Of a stretch of DNA of 64,000 bases, positions 18,277-26,666 are shown one piece after another. Location: the NCBI GenBank assembly GCA_002434305.1, contig DJJU01000008.1, positions 62,001 to 126,000 on the forward strand, written 5' to 3'. The notes beneath the pieces are model-generated. The model made no database searches, was not told the origin of the DNA, and saw only the letters and a list, made by a program, of their open reading frames with translations. A program made the translations under genes and the position numbers. The stretch is from Alicycliphilus sp. UBA6560. Its GTDB lineage: Bacteria; Pseudomonadota; Gammaproteobacteria; Burkholderiales; Burkholderiaceae_C. Each line of letters starts with the position of its first letter. The stretch's first letter is position 1.

Positions 18277-19554
18277 TCAGTGGTGGTCGCTGCGCGCGAT
18301 CTTCAGCAGCTGCTCCATCTCCTGGGCATGGCAGCGCGTGTTGTAGCGGTGCCAGCGCCCTATCAGCGCCATGACCACGGCCACCACCAGGCCGAAGATG
18401 GTGATGGCGCCAAAGGCCGACAGGCCGAACTTGGTGGACAGGCTGTAGAACGCCCCCATGCCCAGGATGGCCGCCTGCTCGTTGAAGTTCTGCACGGCGA
18501 TGGAGCGGCCCGCGCCCATCAGGTTGTGACCGCGGTGCTGCAGCAGGGCGTTCATCGGCACCACCAGGAAGCCGCCCAGCCCGCCCAGGATGATCAGGAA
18601 GGGGATGGCCAGCCAGATGCTGTGGATGACGTTCATCAGCATCACGAACACGCCCATGGCGATGCCCAGCGGGATGACGCGGGTGGCGGTGTCCAGGCGC
18701 ATGCGCATGGACGCCAGCACCGCGCCGACGGCCGTGCCGATGGCCACCACGCCGACCAGGGCCGAGGCCTGGGTGACGCCGTAGCCTAAGGCGGCGGCGC
18801 TCCAGGCCAGCACGATGTAGCGCAGGTTGCCCGACACGCCCCAGAACAGGGTGGTGGTGGACAGCGAGATCTGCCCCAGGCGGTCGCGCCACAGGCGGCT
18901 GTTGCAGGTCCAGAAGTCGGGCAGCAGCGCCAGCGGGTTGCGTGGCATGGGGCGCATCTCCACGTCGGTGCGAGGGATGCGCAGGTTGAACCAGGCGGCC
19001 AGGCCGTAGATCGGCACCAGCGCCATGATGGCCGCCTCGGCCGGCATGGTGATGCCGAAGTCCAGCACCGGGAAGTCCAGCCCCAGCAGCACGCCCGACA
19101 AATGCGGCGCCACCAGCTGCCCGCCCAGCAGCACGCCGAGGATGATGGAGGCGATCGTCAGCCCCTCGATCCAGCCGTTGGCCTGCACCAGCTGGGACGC
19201 CGGCAGCAGCTCGGTCAGGATGCCGTACTTGGCCGGTGAATACGCCGCCGCGCCCAGGCCGACTACGGCGTAGGCCAGCAGCGGGTGCGAGCCGTAGAGC
19301 ATCATCAGGCAGCCCACCATCTTGATGGCGTTGCTCAGCAGCATGACGCGGCCCTTGGGCTGGGAGTCGGCGAACGCGCCGACAAAGGGCGCCAGCACCA
19401 CGTAGAACAGCGCGAACATGGGCACCAGGGCGGCGCGCTGCCACTCGGGAGCGCCGCTGGTGCGCAGCAGTTCAACCGCGGTCACGAACAAGGCATTGTC
19501 GGCCAGCGAGCTGAAAAACTGCGCCGACATGATGGTGTAGAAACCGCGCTTCAT
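18277..19554 (-). CDS. lplT: Lysophospholipid transporter, MFS family
   Basis: A 425-residue MFS protein of the LplT family, which flips lysophospholipids across the inner membrane for re-acylation. It starts MKRGFYTIMSAQFFSSLADNALF, the characteristic LplT N-terminus, and has GLGAAAYSPAKYGILTELLP near residue 97 and NGWIEGLTIASIILGVLLGG near 120. Twelve helices are predicted. The acyltransferase partner (aas) is not adjacent. The gene is divergent from alr, as in related genomes. A strong hairpin (19569-19589) lies in its 5' leader. Confidence 0.9.
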   Translation of the reverse strand: MKRGFYTIMSAQFFSSLADNALFVTAVELLRTSGAPEWQRAALVPMFALFYVVLAPFVGAFADSQPKGRVMLLSNAIKMVGCLMMLYGSHPLLAYAVVGLGAAAYSPAKYGILTELLPASQLVQANGWIEGLTIASIILGVLLGGQLVAPHLSGVLLGLDFPVLDFGITMPAEAAIMALVPIYGLAAWFNLRIPRTDVEMRPMPRNPLALLPDFWTCNSRLWRDRLGQISLSTTTLFWGVSGNLRYIVLAWSAAALGYGVTQASALVGVVAIGTAVGAVLASMRMRLDTATRVIPLGIAMGVFVMLMNVIHSIWLAIPFLIILGGLGGFLVVPMNALLQHRGHNLMGAGRSIAVQNFNEQAAILGMGAFYSLSTKFGLSAFGAITIFGLVVAVVMALIGRWHRYNTRCHAQEMEQLLKIARSDHH

Positions 19555-19568
19555 CGGGGGGCGAGAAA

Positions 19569-19589
19569 ACCATCAGCAGCGCTGATGGT
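19569..19589 (-). promoter_or_regulatory. Perfect inverted repeat in the lplT leader
   Basis: Nine-base arms ACCATCAGC / GCTGATGGT separated by three bases, 14 bases before the lplT start. On the minus strand it is followed by TTTCTC, so it looks like a terminator or attenuator hairpin; as DNA it could be a repressor operator. A TATAAC -10-like hexamer lies upstream at 19632-19627. Confidence 0.5.
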
Positions 19590-19694
19590 CATTGAAAAGT
19601 CCAAACACTCCGGGGAGCGACGGGCGGTTATAGCACGCAGGCTGCGGGGGGCGATGCCAGAATAGGACGCGTTTTCCCCTCTGTACGAGCTGCC

Positions 19695-20795
19695 ATGCCG
19701 CGCCCCATCCAAGCCACCATCCACCCTGCGGCGCTGCGCGCCAACCTGGAGCGGGCGCGCCGCGCCGCGCCGGACGCGCGTGTCTGGGCGGTGGTCAAGG
19801 CCAATGCCTACGGCCACGGCATCGAGCGCGTCTGGGGTGCGCTGCGCGGGGCCGACGGCATCGCCCTGCTGGACCTGGACGAGGCCGAGCGCGTGCGCCA
19901 ACTGGGCTGGCGCGGCCCCATCCTGCTGCTGGAAGGCGTGTTCGAGCCGCGCGACCTGGAGCTGTGCTCGCGCCTGTCGCTGTGGCATGCCGTGCACTGC
20001 GACGCGCAGATCGACTGGCTGTCGGCGCACAAGACGCACGCGCCGCACCGCGTCTTCCTGAAGATGAACTCCGGCATGAACCGCCTGGGCTTCAGGCCCG
20101 AGCGTTTTCGCGCCGCCTGGGCGCGCCTGTCGGCGCTGCCGCAGGTCGAGGAAATTTCGCTGATGACGCACTTCTCCGACGCCGACGGCCCGCGCGGCAT
20201 CGCCCACCAGCTGGCCGCCTTCCAGGCCGCCACCGAGGACTTGCCGGGCGAGCGCAGCATCTGCAACAGCGCCGCCCTGCTGCGCCACGGCCTGCAGGCC
20301 GACGTGCGTCTGGACTGGGTGCGCGCCGGCATCGCCCTGTATGGCGGCGCCCCCGACCACCCGCAGCGCACGGCTTCGGACTGGGGCCTGCAGCCGGCCA
20401 TGACGCTGGCCTCGCGCCTCATCGGCGTGCAGCAGCTGAGCGAGGGCGAGACCGTGGGCTACGGCTCGCGCTTTGCCGCGCCCGGCGCCATGGCCATCGG
20501 CGTGGTGGCCTGCGGCTACGCCGACGGCTATCCGCGCCACGCGCCCACCGGAACGCCGGTGCTGGTGGATGGGGTGCGCACCCGGGTCGTGGGCCGGGTC
20601 AGCATGGACATGCTGGCGGTGGATCTGACGCCCGTGCCCGACGCCGCCATCGGTAGCGAGGTGACGCTGTGGGGCCGCGGCCCCGGCGGCGCCGTGCTGC
20701 CGGTGGACGAGGTGGCCGAGGCCGCCGGCACCATTGGCTACGAGCTGATGTGCGCTGTGGCGCCACGTGTTCCGGTAGCCGTTGAGCCGGACTGA
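19695..20795 (+). CDS. alr: Alanine racemase
   Basis: A 366-residue PLP enzyme that makes D-alanine for peptidoglycan. The PLP lysine is K35 in AVVKANAYGHG, and the second catalytic residue, tyrosine near 256, is in VGYGSRFA. The barrel domain also shows KMNSGMNRLGF near 120, and the C-terminal beta domain has GRVSMDMLAVDL near 298. Length fits. The ATG at 19695 gives the normal N-terminus. Divergent from lplT. A weak hairpin with T-rich surroundings (20826-20842) follows and may end its transcript. Confidence 0.94.
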   Translation: MPRPIQATIHPAALRANLERARRAAPDARVWAVVKANAYGHGIERVWGALRGADGIALLDLDEAERVRQLGWRGPILLLEGVFEPRDLELCSRLSLWHAVHCDAQIDWLSAHKTHAPHRVFLKMNSGMNRLGFRPERFRAAWARLSALPQVEEISLMTHFSDADGPRGIAHQLAAFQAATEDLPGERSICNSAALLRHGLQADVRLDWVRAGIALYGGAPDHPQRTASDWGLQPAMTLASRLIGVQQLSEGETVGYGSRFAAPGAMAIGVVACGYADGYPRHAPTGTPVLVDGVRTRVVGRVSMDMLAVDLTPVPDAAIGSEVTLWGRGPGGAVLPVDEVAEAAGTIGYELMCAVAPRVPVAVEPD

Positions 20796-20825
20796 AAGCG
20801 CTCGCCGCCGGCCAGCCCTTTTTGG

Positions 20826-20842
20826 CCCTTTTTTCAAAAGGG
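20826..20842 (+). terminator. Possible weak terminator after alr
   Basis: CCCTTTT / AAAAGGG arms with a three-base loop, followed by TCTTTGCTTGTTTT. It is short and AT-rich, so only a modest candidate. Confidence 0.35.
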
Positions 20843-20849
20843 TCTTTGC

Positions 20850-20863
20850 TTGTTTTGCATCAA
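20850..20863. promoter_or_regulatory. ANR/FNR-type box upstream of cytochrome c peroxidase gene
   Basis: TTGTTTTGCATCAA matches the FNR/ANR consensus TTGAT-N4-ATCAA at nine of ten defined positions. It is centred about 87 bases before the peroxidase start codon. Di-haem peroxidase genes are classic ANR/FNR targets, which supports low-oxygen induction. Confidence 0.65.
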
Positions 20864-20943
20864 AAGGCGCCCCTGGGTCTTCCCGAACAATGCAGTTGCA
20901 GTGCCAGACGCTGCTGCAACAAAAACACATTGGTGGAGTGCCC

Positions 20944-21966
20944 ATGCGAAGCAACAAGACCCCGTCCCTCATTCCCCTCATGCGCCTGACGCTGGGCTCC
21001 GCGGTTGCCGCGGCACTGCTGGCCGCCACGGCGGCGCGTGCCGCCGAGCCGGTGCAGCCCATCGAGCCGCCCAAGGCCGTGAACGCCGCGCAGGCCGAGC
21101 TGGGCAAGAAGCTGTGGTTCGACCCGCGCCTGTCGCGCTCGGGCTTCATCTCCTGCAACTCGTGCCACAACCTGAGCATGGGCGGCTCGGACAACCTGAA
21201 GACCTCCATCGGCCACAACTGGCAAAAGGGCCCGATCAACTCGCCCACGGTGCTCAACTCCAGCCTGAACATGGCCCAGTTCTGGGACGGGCGCGCCAAG
21301 GACCTGCGCGAGCAGGCCGGCGGCCCCATCGCCAACCCGGGCGAGATGGCCTTCACGCACGAACTGGCGGTGGACATGCTGCGCTCCATCCCGCAGTACG
21401 TGGCCGAGTTCAAGCAGGTCTTCGGCACCGACAAGCTGTCCATCGCCGAGGTCACCACGGCGATTGCCGCCTTCGAGGAGACGCTGGTCACTCCCAATGC
21501 GCGTTTCGACCAGTGGCTCAAGGGCAACAAGCAGGCCATCAACGACCAGGAGCTGCGCGGCTGGCAGCTGTTCAAGAGCGCCGGATGCGTGGCCTGCCAC
21601 AACGGCCCCAACCTGGGCGGCACGTCGTTCCAGAAGATGGGCCTGGTCGAGCCCTACAAGACCGACAACCCGGCCGAGGGGCGCTTCGCCGTCACCGGCA
21701 ACGACGCCGAGCGCTTCAACTTCAAGGTGCCGACGCTGCGCAACGTGGAGCTGACCTATCCCTACTTCCACGACGGCGCCGCCGACACGCTGGCGCAGGC
21801 GGTGGACACCATGGGCCGCATTCAACTGGGCAAGACCTTCACGGCCCAGGAGAACGCCGACATCGTCGCCTTCCTGAAGACGCTGACCGGCGACCAGCCC
21901 CAGCTGGTCATGCCCATCCTGCCGCCCTCGAGCGACAAGACCCAGCGCCCCCGGCCCTTCGACTGA
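20944..21966 (+). CDS. Di-haem cytochrome c peroxidase
   Basis: A 340-residue periplasmic enzyme of the CcpA/MauG family that reduces hydrogen peroxide with electrons from cytochrome c. A signal peptide ends near AARAAEP (about residue 33). Two haem-binding motifs are present: CNSCH near residue 70 (low-potential haem) and CVACH near 215 (high-potential haem). NMAQFWDGRAKDLREQAGGP and TYPYFHDGAADTLAQAV are typical of the family. The ATG at 20944 was chosen because it opens the signal peptide; the frame upstream is non-coding. It stands alone behind an ANR/FNR-like box. Confidence 0.93.
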   Translation: MRSNKTPSLIPLMRLTLGSAVAAALLAATAARAAEPVQPIEPPKAVNAAQAELGKKLWFDPRLSRSGFISCNSCHNLSMGGSDNLKTSIGHNWQKGPINSPTVLNSSLNMAQFWDGRAKDLREQAGGPIANPGEMAFTHELAVDMLRSIPQYVAEFKQVFGTDKLSIAEVTTAIAAFEETLVTPNARFDQWLKGNKQAINDQELRGWQLFKSAGCVACHNGPNLGGTSFQKMGLVEPYKTDNPAEGRFAVTGNDAERFNFKVPTLRNVELTYPYFHDGAADTLAQAVDTMGRIQLGKTFTAQENADIVAFLKTLTGDQPQLVMPILPPSSDKTQRPRPFD

Positions 21967-21985
21967 GAAAAGCGGTCCGGCGGAA

Positions 21986-22059
21986 AAATGAAAGCCGGCT
22001 GCGCCTGCGGGCGTGGCCTTGACAGGTCGGTGCCCTCGCCCGGCTCCGGCCTTTTTTTG
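21986..22059 (+). terminator. Possible intrinsic terminator after cytochrome c peroxidase gene
   Basis: AAAGCCGG at 21990 can pair with CCGG-rich sequence near 22040, inner CGGGCG/CGCCCG pairing is possible, and seven T residues follow at 22051-22057. The stem is imperfect. Confidence 0.4.
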
Positions 22060-22062
22060 GGT

Positions 22063-22120
22063 CGCTAGCTCCTCAAATAGGAGCTGCCAGCGCTTGTCCT
22101 GCAAGGGATGAGGGCCAATT
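22063..22120 (+). repeat. Family-1 dispersed element, copy 6
   Basis: GAGCTGCCAGCGCTTG, then CAAGGGATGAGGGCC, in plus orientation. It is preceded by a small hairpin AGCTCCT/AGGAGCT. It lies between the peroxidase gene and the convergent small lipoprotein gene. Confidence 0.7.
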
Positions 22121-22145
22121 TGGCTGCAATTTTCGAGGCGGCCCG

Positions 22146-22310
22146 TCAGCCGCCCGCGGCGGGCGCGGTGGCGGCCGATGGGGCTGGCACGGGCGGCGCG
22201 GTGGGCTTGAGCGGACGGTCGGCCGGGCGGGGGTCGCAGGCCGACAGGGCCAGCGCCGCGGCGGCCGCCATCAGCGCGGCTGCCAGCTTGGAAGAGGCGG
22301 GGAGCGGCAT
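22146..22310 (-). CDS. Small lipoprotein of unknown function
   Basis: A 54-residue protein with a hydrophobic N-terminus, a lipobox ALSAC and the lipidated Cys near residue 25, followed by a short Pro/Ala-rich tail (DPRPADRPLKPTAPPVPAP). Size and layout recall the LptM/YifL small lipoproteins, but that family usually has a conserved GQKGPLYLP-like motif that is not seen here, so I do not use the name. The ATG at 22310 gives a normal signal peptide. It is divergent from radA, with about 105 bases between starts. Confidence 0.55.
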   Translation of the reverse strand: MPLPASSKLAAALMAAAAALALSACDPRPADRPLKPTAPPVPAPSAATAPAAGG

Positions 22311-22415
22311 GGTCGGACAAGGCAAAAGGGCTTGCAGCCATGGTAGGCGCGCCGCCGCAAGGGCGCGGGTAGGATGGGGCCGACAGCCCTGCGCACCCGT
22401 TCCACTCCTCATTTC

Positions 22416-23798
22416 ATGGCCAAGGAAAAAACCCTCTACACCTGCACCGAGTGCGCCACCACCAGCCCGCGCTGGCTGGGCAAATGCCCGGGCTGCGGGG
22501 CCTGGAACACGCTGATCGAGACCCTCCCCGAGGCGGCGGGCGCCGGCAAGAACCGCCTGAGCACGCCGCAGTACGCCGGCCTGGCGCAGGCCCAGGCCGT
22601 GGCGCCGCTGTCCAGCATCGAGGCCACCGAGGTGGTGCGCACGCCCACCGGGCTGGAGGAGTTAGACCGCGTGCTGGGCGGTGGCGTGGTCGAGGGCGGC
22701 GTGGTGCTGATCGGCGGTGACCCGGGCATCGGCAAATCCACGCTGCTGCTGCAGGCGCTGGACGCGCTGCAGCGCGCCCACCTGCCCACGCTGTATGTGA
22801 CGGGCGAGGAAAGCGGCGCCCAGGTGGCCCTGCGCTCGCGCCGGCTGGGCCTGGAGGGCAGCCAAGTCAATGTGCTGGCCGAGATCCAGCTGGAGAAAAT
22901 CCTGGCCACGGTGCAGGCCACGCAGCCGGCGGTGTGCGTGATCGACTCCATCCAGACCATGTACTCCGACCAGCTGACCAGCGCGCCGGGCTCGGTGGCG
23001 CAGGTGCGCGAGTGCGCCGCGCACCTGACGCGCCTGGCGAAGGCCACGGGCATCGCCATCGTCCTGGTGGGCCACGTGACCAAGGAGGGGGCACTGGCCG
23101 GTCCGCGCGTGCTGGAGCACATGGTGGACACGGTGCTGTACTTCGAGGGCGACACGCACAGCGCCTTCCGCCTGGTGCGGGCCATCAAGAACCGCTTCGG
23201 CGCCGTCAACGAGATCGGCGTGTTCGCCATGACGGAAAAGGGCCTCAAGGGCGTGGCCAACCCCAGCGCCATCTTCCTGTCGCAGCACAGCGAGCCGGTG
23301 CCCGGCAGCTGCGTGCTGGTCACGCTGGAGGGCACGCGGCCCCTGCTGGTGGAGATCCAGGCGTTGGTGGACAGCGGCGGGCCCAGCCCGCGGCGGCTGT
23401 CCGTGGGCCTGGAGCGCGACCGCCTGGCCATGCTGCTGGCGGTGCTGCACCGCCACGCGGGCATCGCGTCGGCCGACCAGGACGTGTTCGTGAACGCCGT
23501 GGGCGGCGTGCGCATCAGCGAGCCGGCGGCCGACCTGGCGGTGCTGCTGTCCATCACCTCCAGCCTGCGTGCGCGCGCGCTCCCCAAGGGCTTCATCGCC
23601 TTCGGCGAGGTGGGCCTGGCCGGCGAGGTGCGTCCGGCCCCGCGCGGGCAGGAGCGCCTGAAGGAGGCCGCGAAACTGGGCTTCACCGTGGCCGTGGTGC
23701 CCAAGGCCAATGCGCCCAAGAAGCCCATCCCCGGCCTGACCATCCACGCCGTGGAGCGCGTGGAAGAGGCCATGCAGGCGGTGCGCGAACTGGCCTGA
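22416..23798 (+). CDS. radA: DNA repair protein RadA
   Basis: A 460-residue RecA-like ATPase that helps branch migration in recombination. An N-terminal C4 zinc finger (CTEC...CPGC, about residues 9-27) is followed by the RecA core with Walker A GGDPGIGKST near 100, the KNRFG motif (IKNRFGAVNEIGVF) near 257, and a C-terminal Lon-like domain with PLPKGF-type sequence (ALPKGFIAFGEVGLAGEVRP). All hallmarks are intact. The ATG at 22416 starts MAKEKTLYTCTEC, standard for the family. Confidence 0.95.
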   Translation: MAKEKTLYTCTECATTSPRWLGKCPGCGAWNTLIETLPEAAGAGKNRLSTPQYAGLAQAQAVAPLSSIEATEVVRTPTGLEELDRVLGGGVVEGGVVLIGGDPGIGKSTLLLQALDALQRAHLPTLYVTGEESGAQVALRSRRLGLEGSQVNVLAEIQLEKILATVQATQPAVCVIDSIQTMYSDQLTSAPGSVAQVRECAAHLTRLAKATGIAIVLVGHVTKEGALAGPRVLEHMVDTVLYFEGDTHSAFRLVRAIKNRFGAVNEIGVFAMTEKGLKGVANPSAIFLSQHSEPVPGSCVLVTLEGTRPLLVEIQALVDSGGPSPRRLSVGLERDRLAMLLAVLHRHAGIASADQDVFVNAVGGVRISEPAADLAVLLSITSSLRARALPKGFIAFGEVGLAGEVRPAPRGQERLKEAAKLGFTVAVVPKANAPKKPIPGLTIHAVERVEEAMQAVRELA

Positions 23799-23873
23799 GC
23801 ACGAATGAGGAAGGGCGGCGTCTACGCAGCAGCCACAGTGCGCAGCGGCCCGCCAGCAGGGACAATGCGCGCC

Positions 23874-24278
23874 ATGAATCTGCGCAACGTCGCCATTCCC
23901 ATCGTTCTCATCGTGGTGCTGTTTGCCGGCTGGCGTGCCTGGGGCCTGCAGGGCCTGCTGGTGGTGGGCGGCGGCGTGCTCATGTGGGGCCTGCTGCACC
24001 TCACGCGGCTGATGAACGTGATGCAAAAGGCCTCCAGGAACCCCATCGGCCACGTGGGCAGCGCCGTGATGCTCAACGCCAAGCTCAAGCCCGGCGTCAA
24101 CCTGATGCACGTGGTGGCCATCACGCGCTCGCTGGGCCAGCAGCTGTCCGTGGAAGGCGGCGAACCCGAAATCTACCTGTGGAAGGACGCCAGCGGCTCA
24201 CAGGTAACGTGCGAATTCATGCACGGGCGGCTGAAGCGCTGGCAGCTGGAACGGCCCACGCGCGCGGACGGAACGTAA
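23874..24278 (+). CDS. Conserved small membrane protein of unknown function
   Basis: A 134-residue protein with two adjacent hydrophobic segments at about 5-40 (VAIPIVLIVVLFAGWRAWGL, then LLVVGGGVLMWGLLHL) and a soluble C-terminal half (QKASRNPIGHVGSAVMLNAKLKPGVNL...). I recognise it only as a conserved neighbour of radA/ilvE in Comamonadaceae; relatives are sometimes labelled glycerate kinase, for which nothing here gives support. ATG codons at 23865 and 23874 are both possible. Probably transcribed with radA and possibly into ilvE, 60 bases further on. Confidence 0.6.
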   Translation: MNLRNVAIPIVLIVVLFAGWRAWGLQGLLVVGGGVLMWGLLHLTRLMNVMQKASRNPIGHVGSAVMLNAKLKPGVNLMHVVAITRSLGQQLSVEGGEPEIYLWKDASGSQVTCEFMHGRLKRWQLERPTRADGT

Positions 24279-24291
24279 AATTGCCGGTTTC

Positions 24292-24310
24292 CCGGGCCGC
24301 GCGGCCCGGC
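24292..24310. promoter_or_regulatory. GC-rich palindrome in the ilvE leader
   Basis: CGGGCCGCGCGGCCCG is a perfect palindrome 30 bases before the ilvE start, close to a TAAAAT -10-like hexamer (24277-24282). It could be a leader hairpin or an operator; nothing more can be said. Confidence 0.3.
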
Positions 24311-24338
24311 GTTCTCTTCCGAGTGACAAAGGATTCCC

Positions 24339-25277
24339 ATGAGCCCCGTAGTACCTTCGCTGGCCGACCGTGACGGCAAGATCTGGATGGACGGCCAGAT
24401 GGTGGACTGGCGCGACGCCAAGATCCACGTGCTGACCCACACGCTGCACTACGGCTGCGGCGCCTTCGAAGGCGTGCGCGCCTACGAGACGGCTGACGGG
24501 ACGGCCATCTTCCGCCTGCAGGAGCACACCCAGCGCCTGTTCAACAGCGCCAAGATCCTGCGCATGGCCATGCCGTTCTCGCAGGACGAAATCAACGAGG
24601 CGCAGCGCGCCGTGGTGCGCGAGAACAACCTGTCCTCGTGCTACCTGCGCCCCCTGGTGTGGATCGGCTCGGAAAAGCTCGGCGTGTCGCCCAAGGGCAA
24701 CCGGATCCACGTCATGGTCGCGGCCTGGGCCTGGGGCGCCTACCTGGGCGAGGAAGGCATGAAGCGCGGCATCCGCGTCAAGACCAGCAGCTACACCCGC
24801 CACCACGTCAACATCACCATGACGCAGGCCAAGACGGTGTCCAACTACACCAACTCCATCCTGGCCAACATGGAGGCCCTGGACGACGGCTACGACGAGG
24901 CGCTGCTGCTGGACGCCTCGGGTTTCGTTTCCGAGGGCGCGGGCGAGAACATCTTCGTCGTCAAGGATGGACGCATCTACACCCCCGACCTGTCGGCCGG
25001 CGCCCTGAACGGCATCACGCGCAACACGGTGCTGCACATAGCCCAGGACCTGGGCCTGGAGCTGGTGCAAAAGCGCATCACGCGCGACGAGGTCTACATC
25101 GCCGATGAGGCCTTCTTCACCGGCACGGCGGCCGAGGTCACCCCGATCCGCGAGCTGGACCGCATCCAGATCGGCGCGGGCAGCCGGGGGCCTGTCACCG
25201 AGAAGGTGCAAAACGCGTTCTTCGACATCGTCAATGGCCGCAATCCCAAGTACGCCCAGTGGCTCACCAAGGTCTGA
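24339..25277 (+). CDS. ilvE: Branched-chain amino acid aminotransferase
   Basis: A 312-residue class IV PLP aminotransferase that makes the last step of valine, leucine and isoleucine synthesis. GKIWMDGQMVDW and HYGCGAFEGVRAYET are typical of the N-terminal domain. The PLP lysine is about residue 165 in AKTVSNYTNSILANMEA. FVSEGAGENIFVV and GTAAEVTPI bind the phosphate and substrate. The ATG at 24339 follows AAAGGA. It sits just upstream of the zinc-finger gene and polysaccharide genes, an order I associate with Burkholderiales. Confidence 0.94.
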   Translation: MSPVVPSLADRDGKIWMDGQMVDWRDAKIHVLTHTLHYGCGAFEGVRAYETADGTAIFRLQEHTQRLFNSAKILRMAMPFSQDEINEAQRAVVRENNLSSCYLRPLVWIGSEKLGVSPKGNRIHVMVAAWAWGAYLGEEGMKRGIRVKTSSYTRHHVNITMTQAKTVSNYTNSILANMEALDDGYDEALLLDASGFVSEGAGENIFVVKDGRIYTPDLSAGALNGITRNTVLHIAQDLGLELVQKRITRDEVYIADEAFFTGTAAEVTPIRELDRIQIGAGSRGPVTEKVQNAFFDIVNGRNPKYAQWLTKV

Positions 25278-25282
25278 ACGCC

Positions 25283-25492
25283 ATGACGCAAGAAGCTGTC
25301 GTTGAATTGCTGGCCCGCGACCTGCTGCGCGGCAACGGCGTTTACTGCCCGAATCCCCACGCGGAGATGAAGCTGTGGAACAGCCACCCGCGCATCTACC
25401 TGGACGTGGCCCACACCGGTGAGGCCAAGTGCCCGTATTGCGGCACGGTCTACCGGCTCAAGGCGGGCGAGGTGGTGTCCGGCGGACACTGA
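25283..25492 (+). CDS. zf-CHCC domain protein
   Basis: A 69-residue protein with one zinc-finger of the zf-CHCC type: Cys in VYCPNPH, His in SHPRIYLDV and the CPYCGTVYRL pair. The metal ligands are all present. Homologues form the small NDUFS6-like zinc proteins; the function in these bacteria is not established. The start at 25283 is five bases after the ilvE stop, so it is surely co-transcribed with ilvE. Confidence 0.82.
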   Translation: MTQEAVVELLARDLLRGNGVYCPNPHAEMKLWNSHPRIYLDVAHTGEAKCPYCGTVYRLKAGEVVSGGH

Positions 25493-25544
25493 GGGCCGGC
25501 GCCCGCGCTGCACCACAGGCACGTTGAACAATTCGGCGCAAACC

Positions 25545-26666
25545 ATGCCGGCGCAGCCTGCGGGCAGGCCGCTGCGGGTGCTGCATTTCGTCACTGGCGG
25601 CTTCTCTGGCGCGACCCAGGTGGCGGTCGACCTGTGCCTGGCGGCGCGGGAGGACGCGGGGCTGCAGACACTGCTGGTGCTGCGTCGCAAGCGGGGCACC
25701 ACCGAGCAGCGGGTGCAGGCGCTGCGCGCGCAGGGCCTGCAGGTGCAGGTGGTCTCCAACTGGCTGCATGCGCTCACCGTCTGGCAGCTGCGCCGCGTGA
25801 TCCGTGCGTGGCGCCCGGACGTCGTCTTCGCCCATGGCTTCAGCGACCACATCTGGGGCCGGCAGGCCGCCGCGGCCGAGGGTGTGCCGCACATCTTCCA
25901 CGTGGAACACAACGCGCGCGAGCGCTACACGCCGCACCGCCTGCGCCAGGCGCTGGCACTGGCCCCGCACACGCGCGCCAGCATCGGCGTGTCCGAAGGC
26001 GTGCGCGCCAGCCTGGTCGAGCGCGGATTCGCGCCGCGGCAGTGCATCGCCATCCCCAACGGCATCGCCCTGGAGCGCTTCCCGGACGCACTGCTGCCCG
26101 CGCGCTGGCAGGGCCGTGCGCCTGCCATCCTCATGGCCTCGCGCTTTGCCCGGCAAAAGGACCACGCCACGCTGATCCGCGCCCTGGCCTTGCTGCGCCA
26201 GCGCGGCCTGGCGCCGGCGCTGTACCTGGCCGGCGGCGGCAGCCGGCGGCTGCAGCGCCAGGCACAGGCACTCGTGCGCCGGCTGGGGCTGAGCGATCAG
26301 GTGCACTTTCTGGGCAGCGTGTCCGACCTGCCGCAGCGGCTGGCGACCACGCAGGTGTTCGCCCTGTCCACCCGCTGGGAGGGCATGCCGCTGGCGCTGG
26401 TGGAGGCCATGGCCGCCGGCTGCGCCTGCGTGGGTTCCGACGTGGTGGGCGTGCGCGAGGTCATCGCGCACGGCAGCACCGGCCTGCTGGTGCCGCCGCA
26501 GGATGCCGCTGCCCTGGCCGATGCACTGCAGCAGTTGTTGAAAGACGCCGCCCTGGCCCAGCGCCTGGGCCAGGCCGCACGCCTGCAGGCGCTGCGCGAA
26601 CATGGCCATGAACTGATGTGGCAGCGCTACCGCGCGCTGCTCGAACCGAAAGCACTCGAATCATGA
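25545..26666 (+). CDS. Glycosyltransferase family 4 (GT-B), polysaccharide synthesis
   Basis: A 373-residue GT-B glycosyltransferase. The N-terminal acceptor domain begins RPLRVLHFVTGGFSGATQVA (glycine-rich loop); the C-terminal donor domain has MASRFARQKDHATLIRALALL near 190 and the GT4 signature STRWEGMPLALVEAMAAGCA near 268, with the EAMA glutamates in place. It is the first of three tightly packed genes: its stop TGA overlaps the ATG of the O-antigen ligase-like gene (ATGA). The ATG at 25545 is used; an earlier in-frame TTG at 25524 cannot be excluded. Sugar specificity is unknown. The setting suggests LPS core or O-antigen. Confidence 0.83.
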   Translation: MPAQPAGRPLRVLHFVTGGFSGATQVAVDLCLAAREDAGLQTLLVLRRKRGTTEQRVQALRAQGLQVQVVSNWLHALTVWQLRRVIRAWRPDVVFAHGFSDHIWGRQAAAAEGVPHIFHVEHNARERYTPHRLRQALALAPHTRASIGVSEGVRASLVERGFAPRQCIAIPNGIALERFPDALLPARWQGRAPAILMASRFARQKDHATLIRALALLRQRGLAPALYLAGGGSRRLQRQAQALVRRLGLSDQVHFLGSVSDLPQRLATTQVFALSTRWEGMPLALVEAMAAGCACVGSDVVGVREVIAHGSTGLLVPPQDAAALADALQQLLKDAALAQRLGQAARLQALREHGHELMWQRYRALLEPKALES

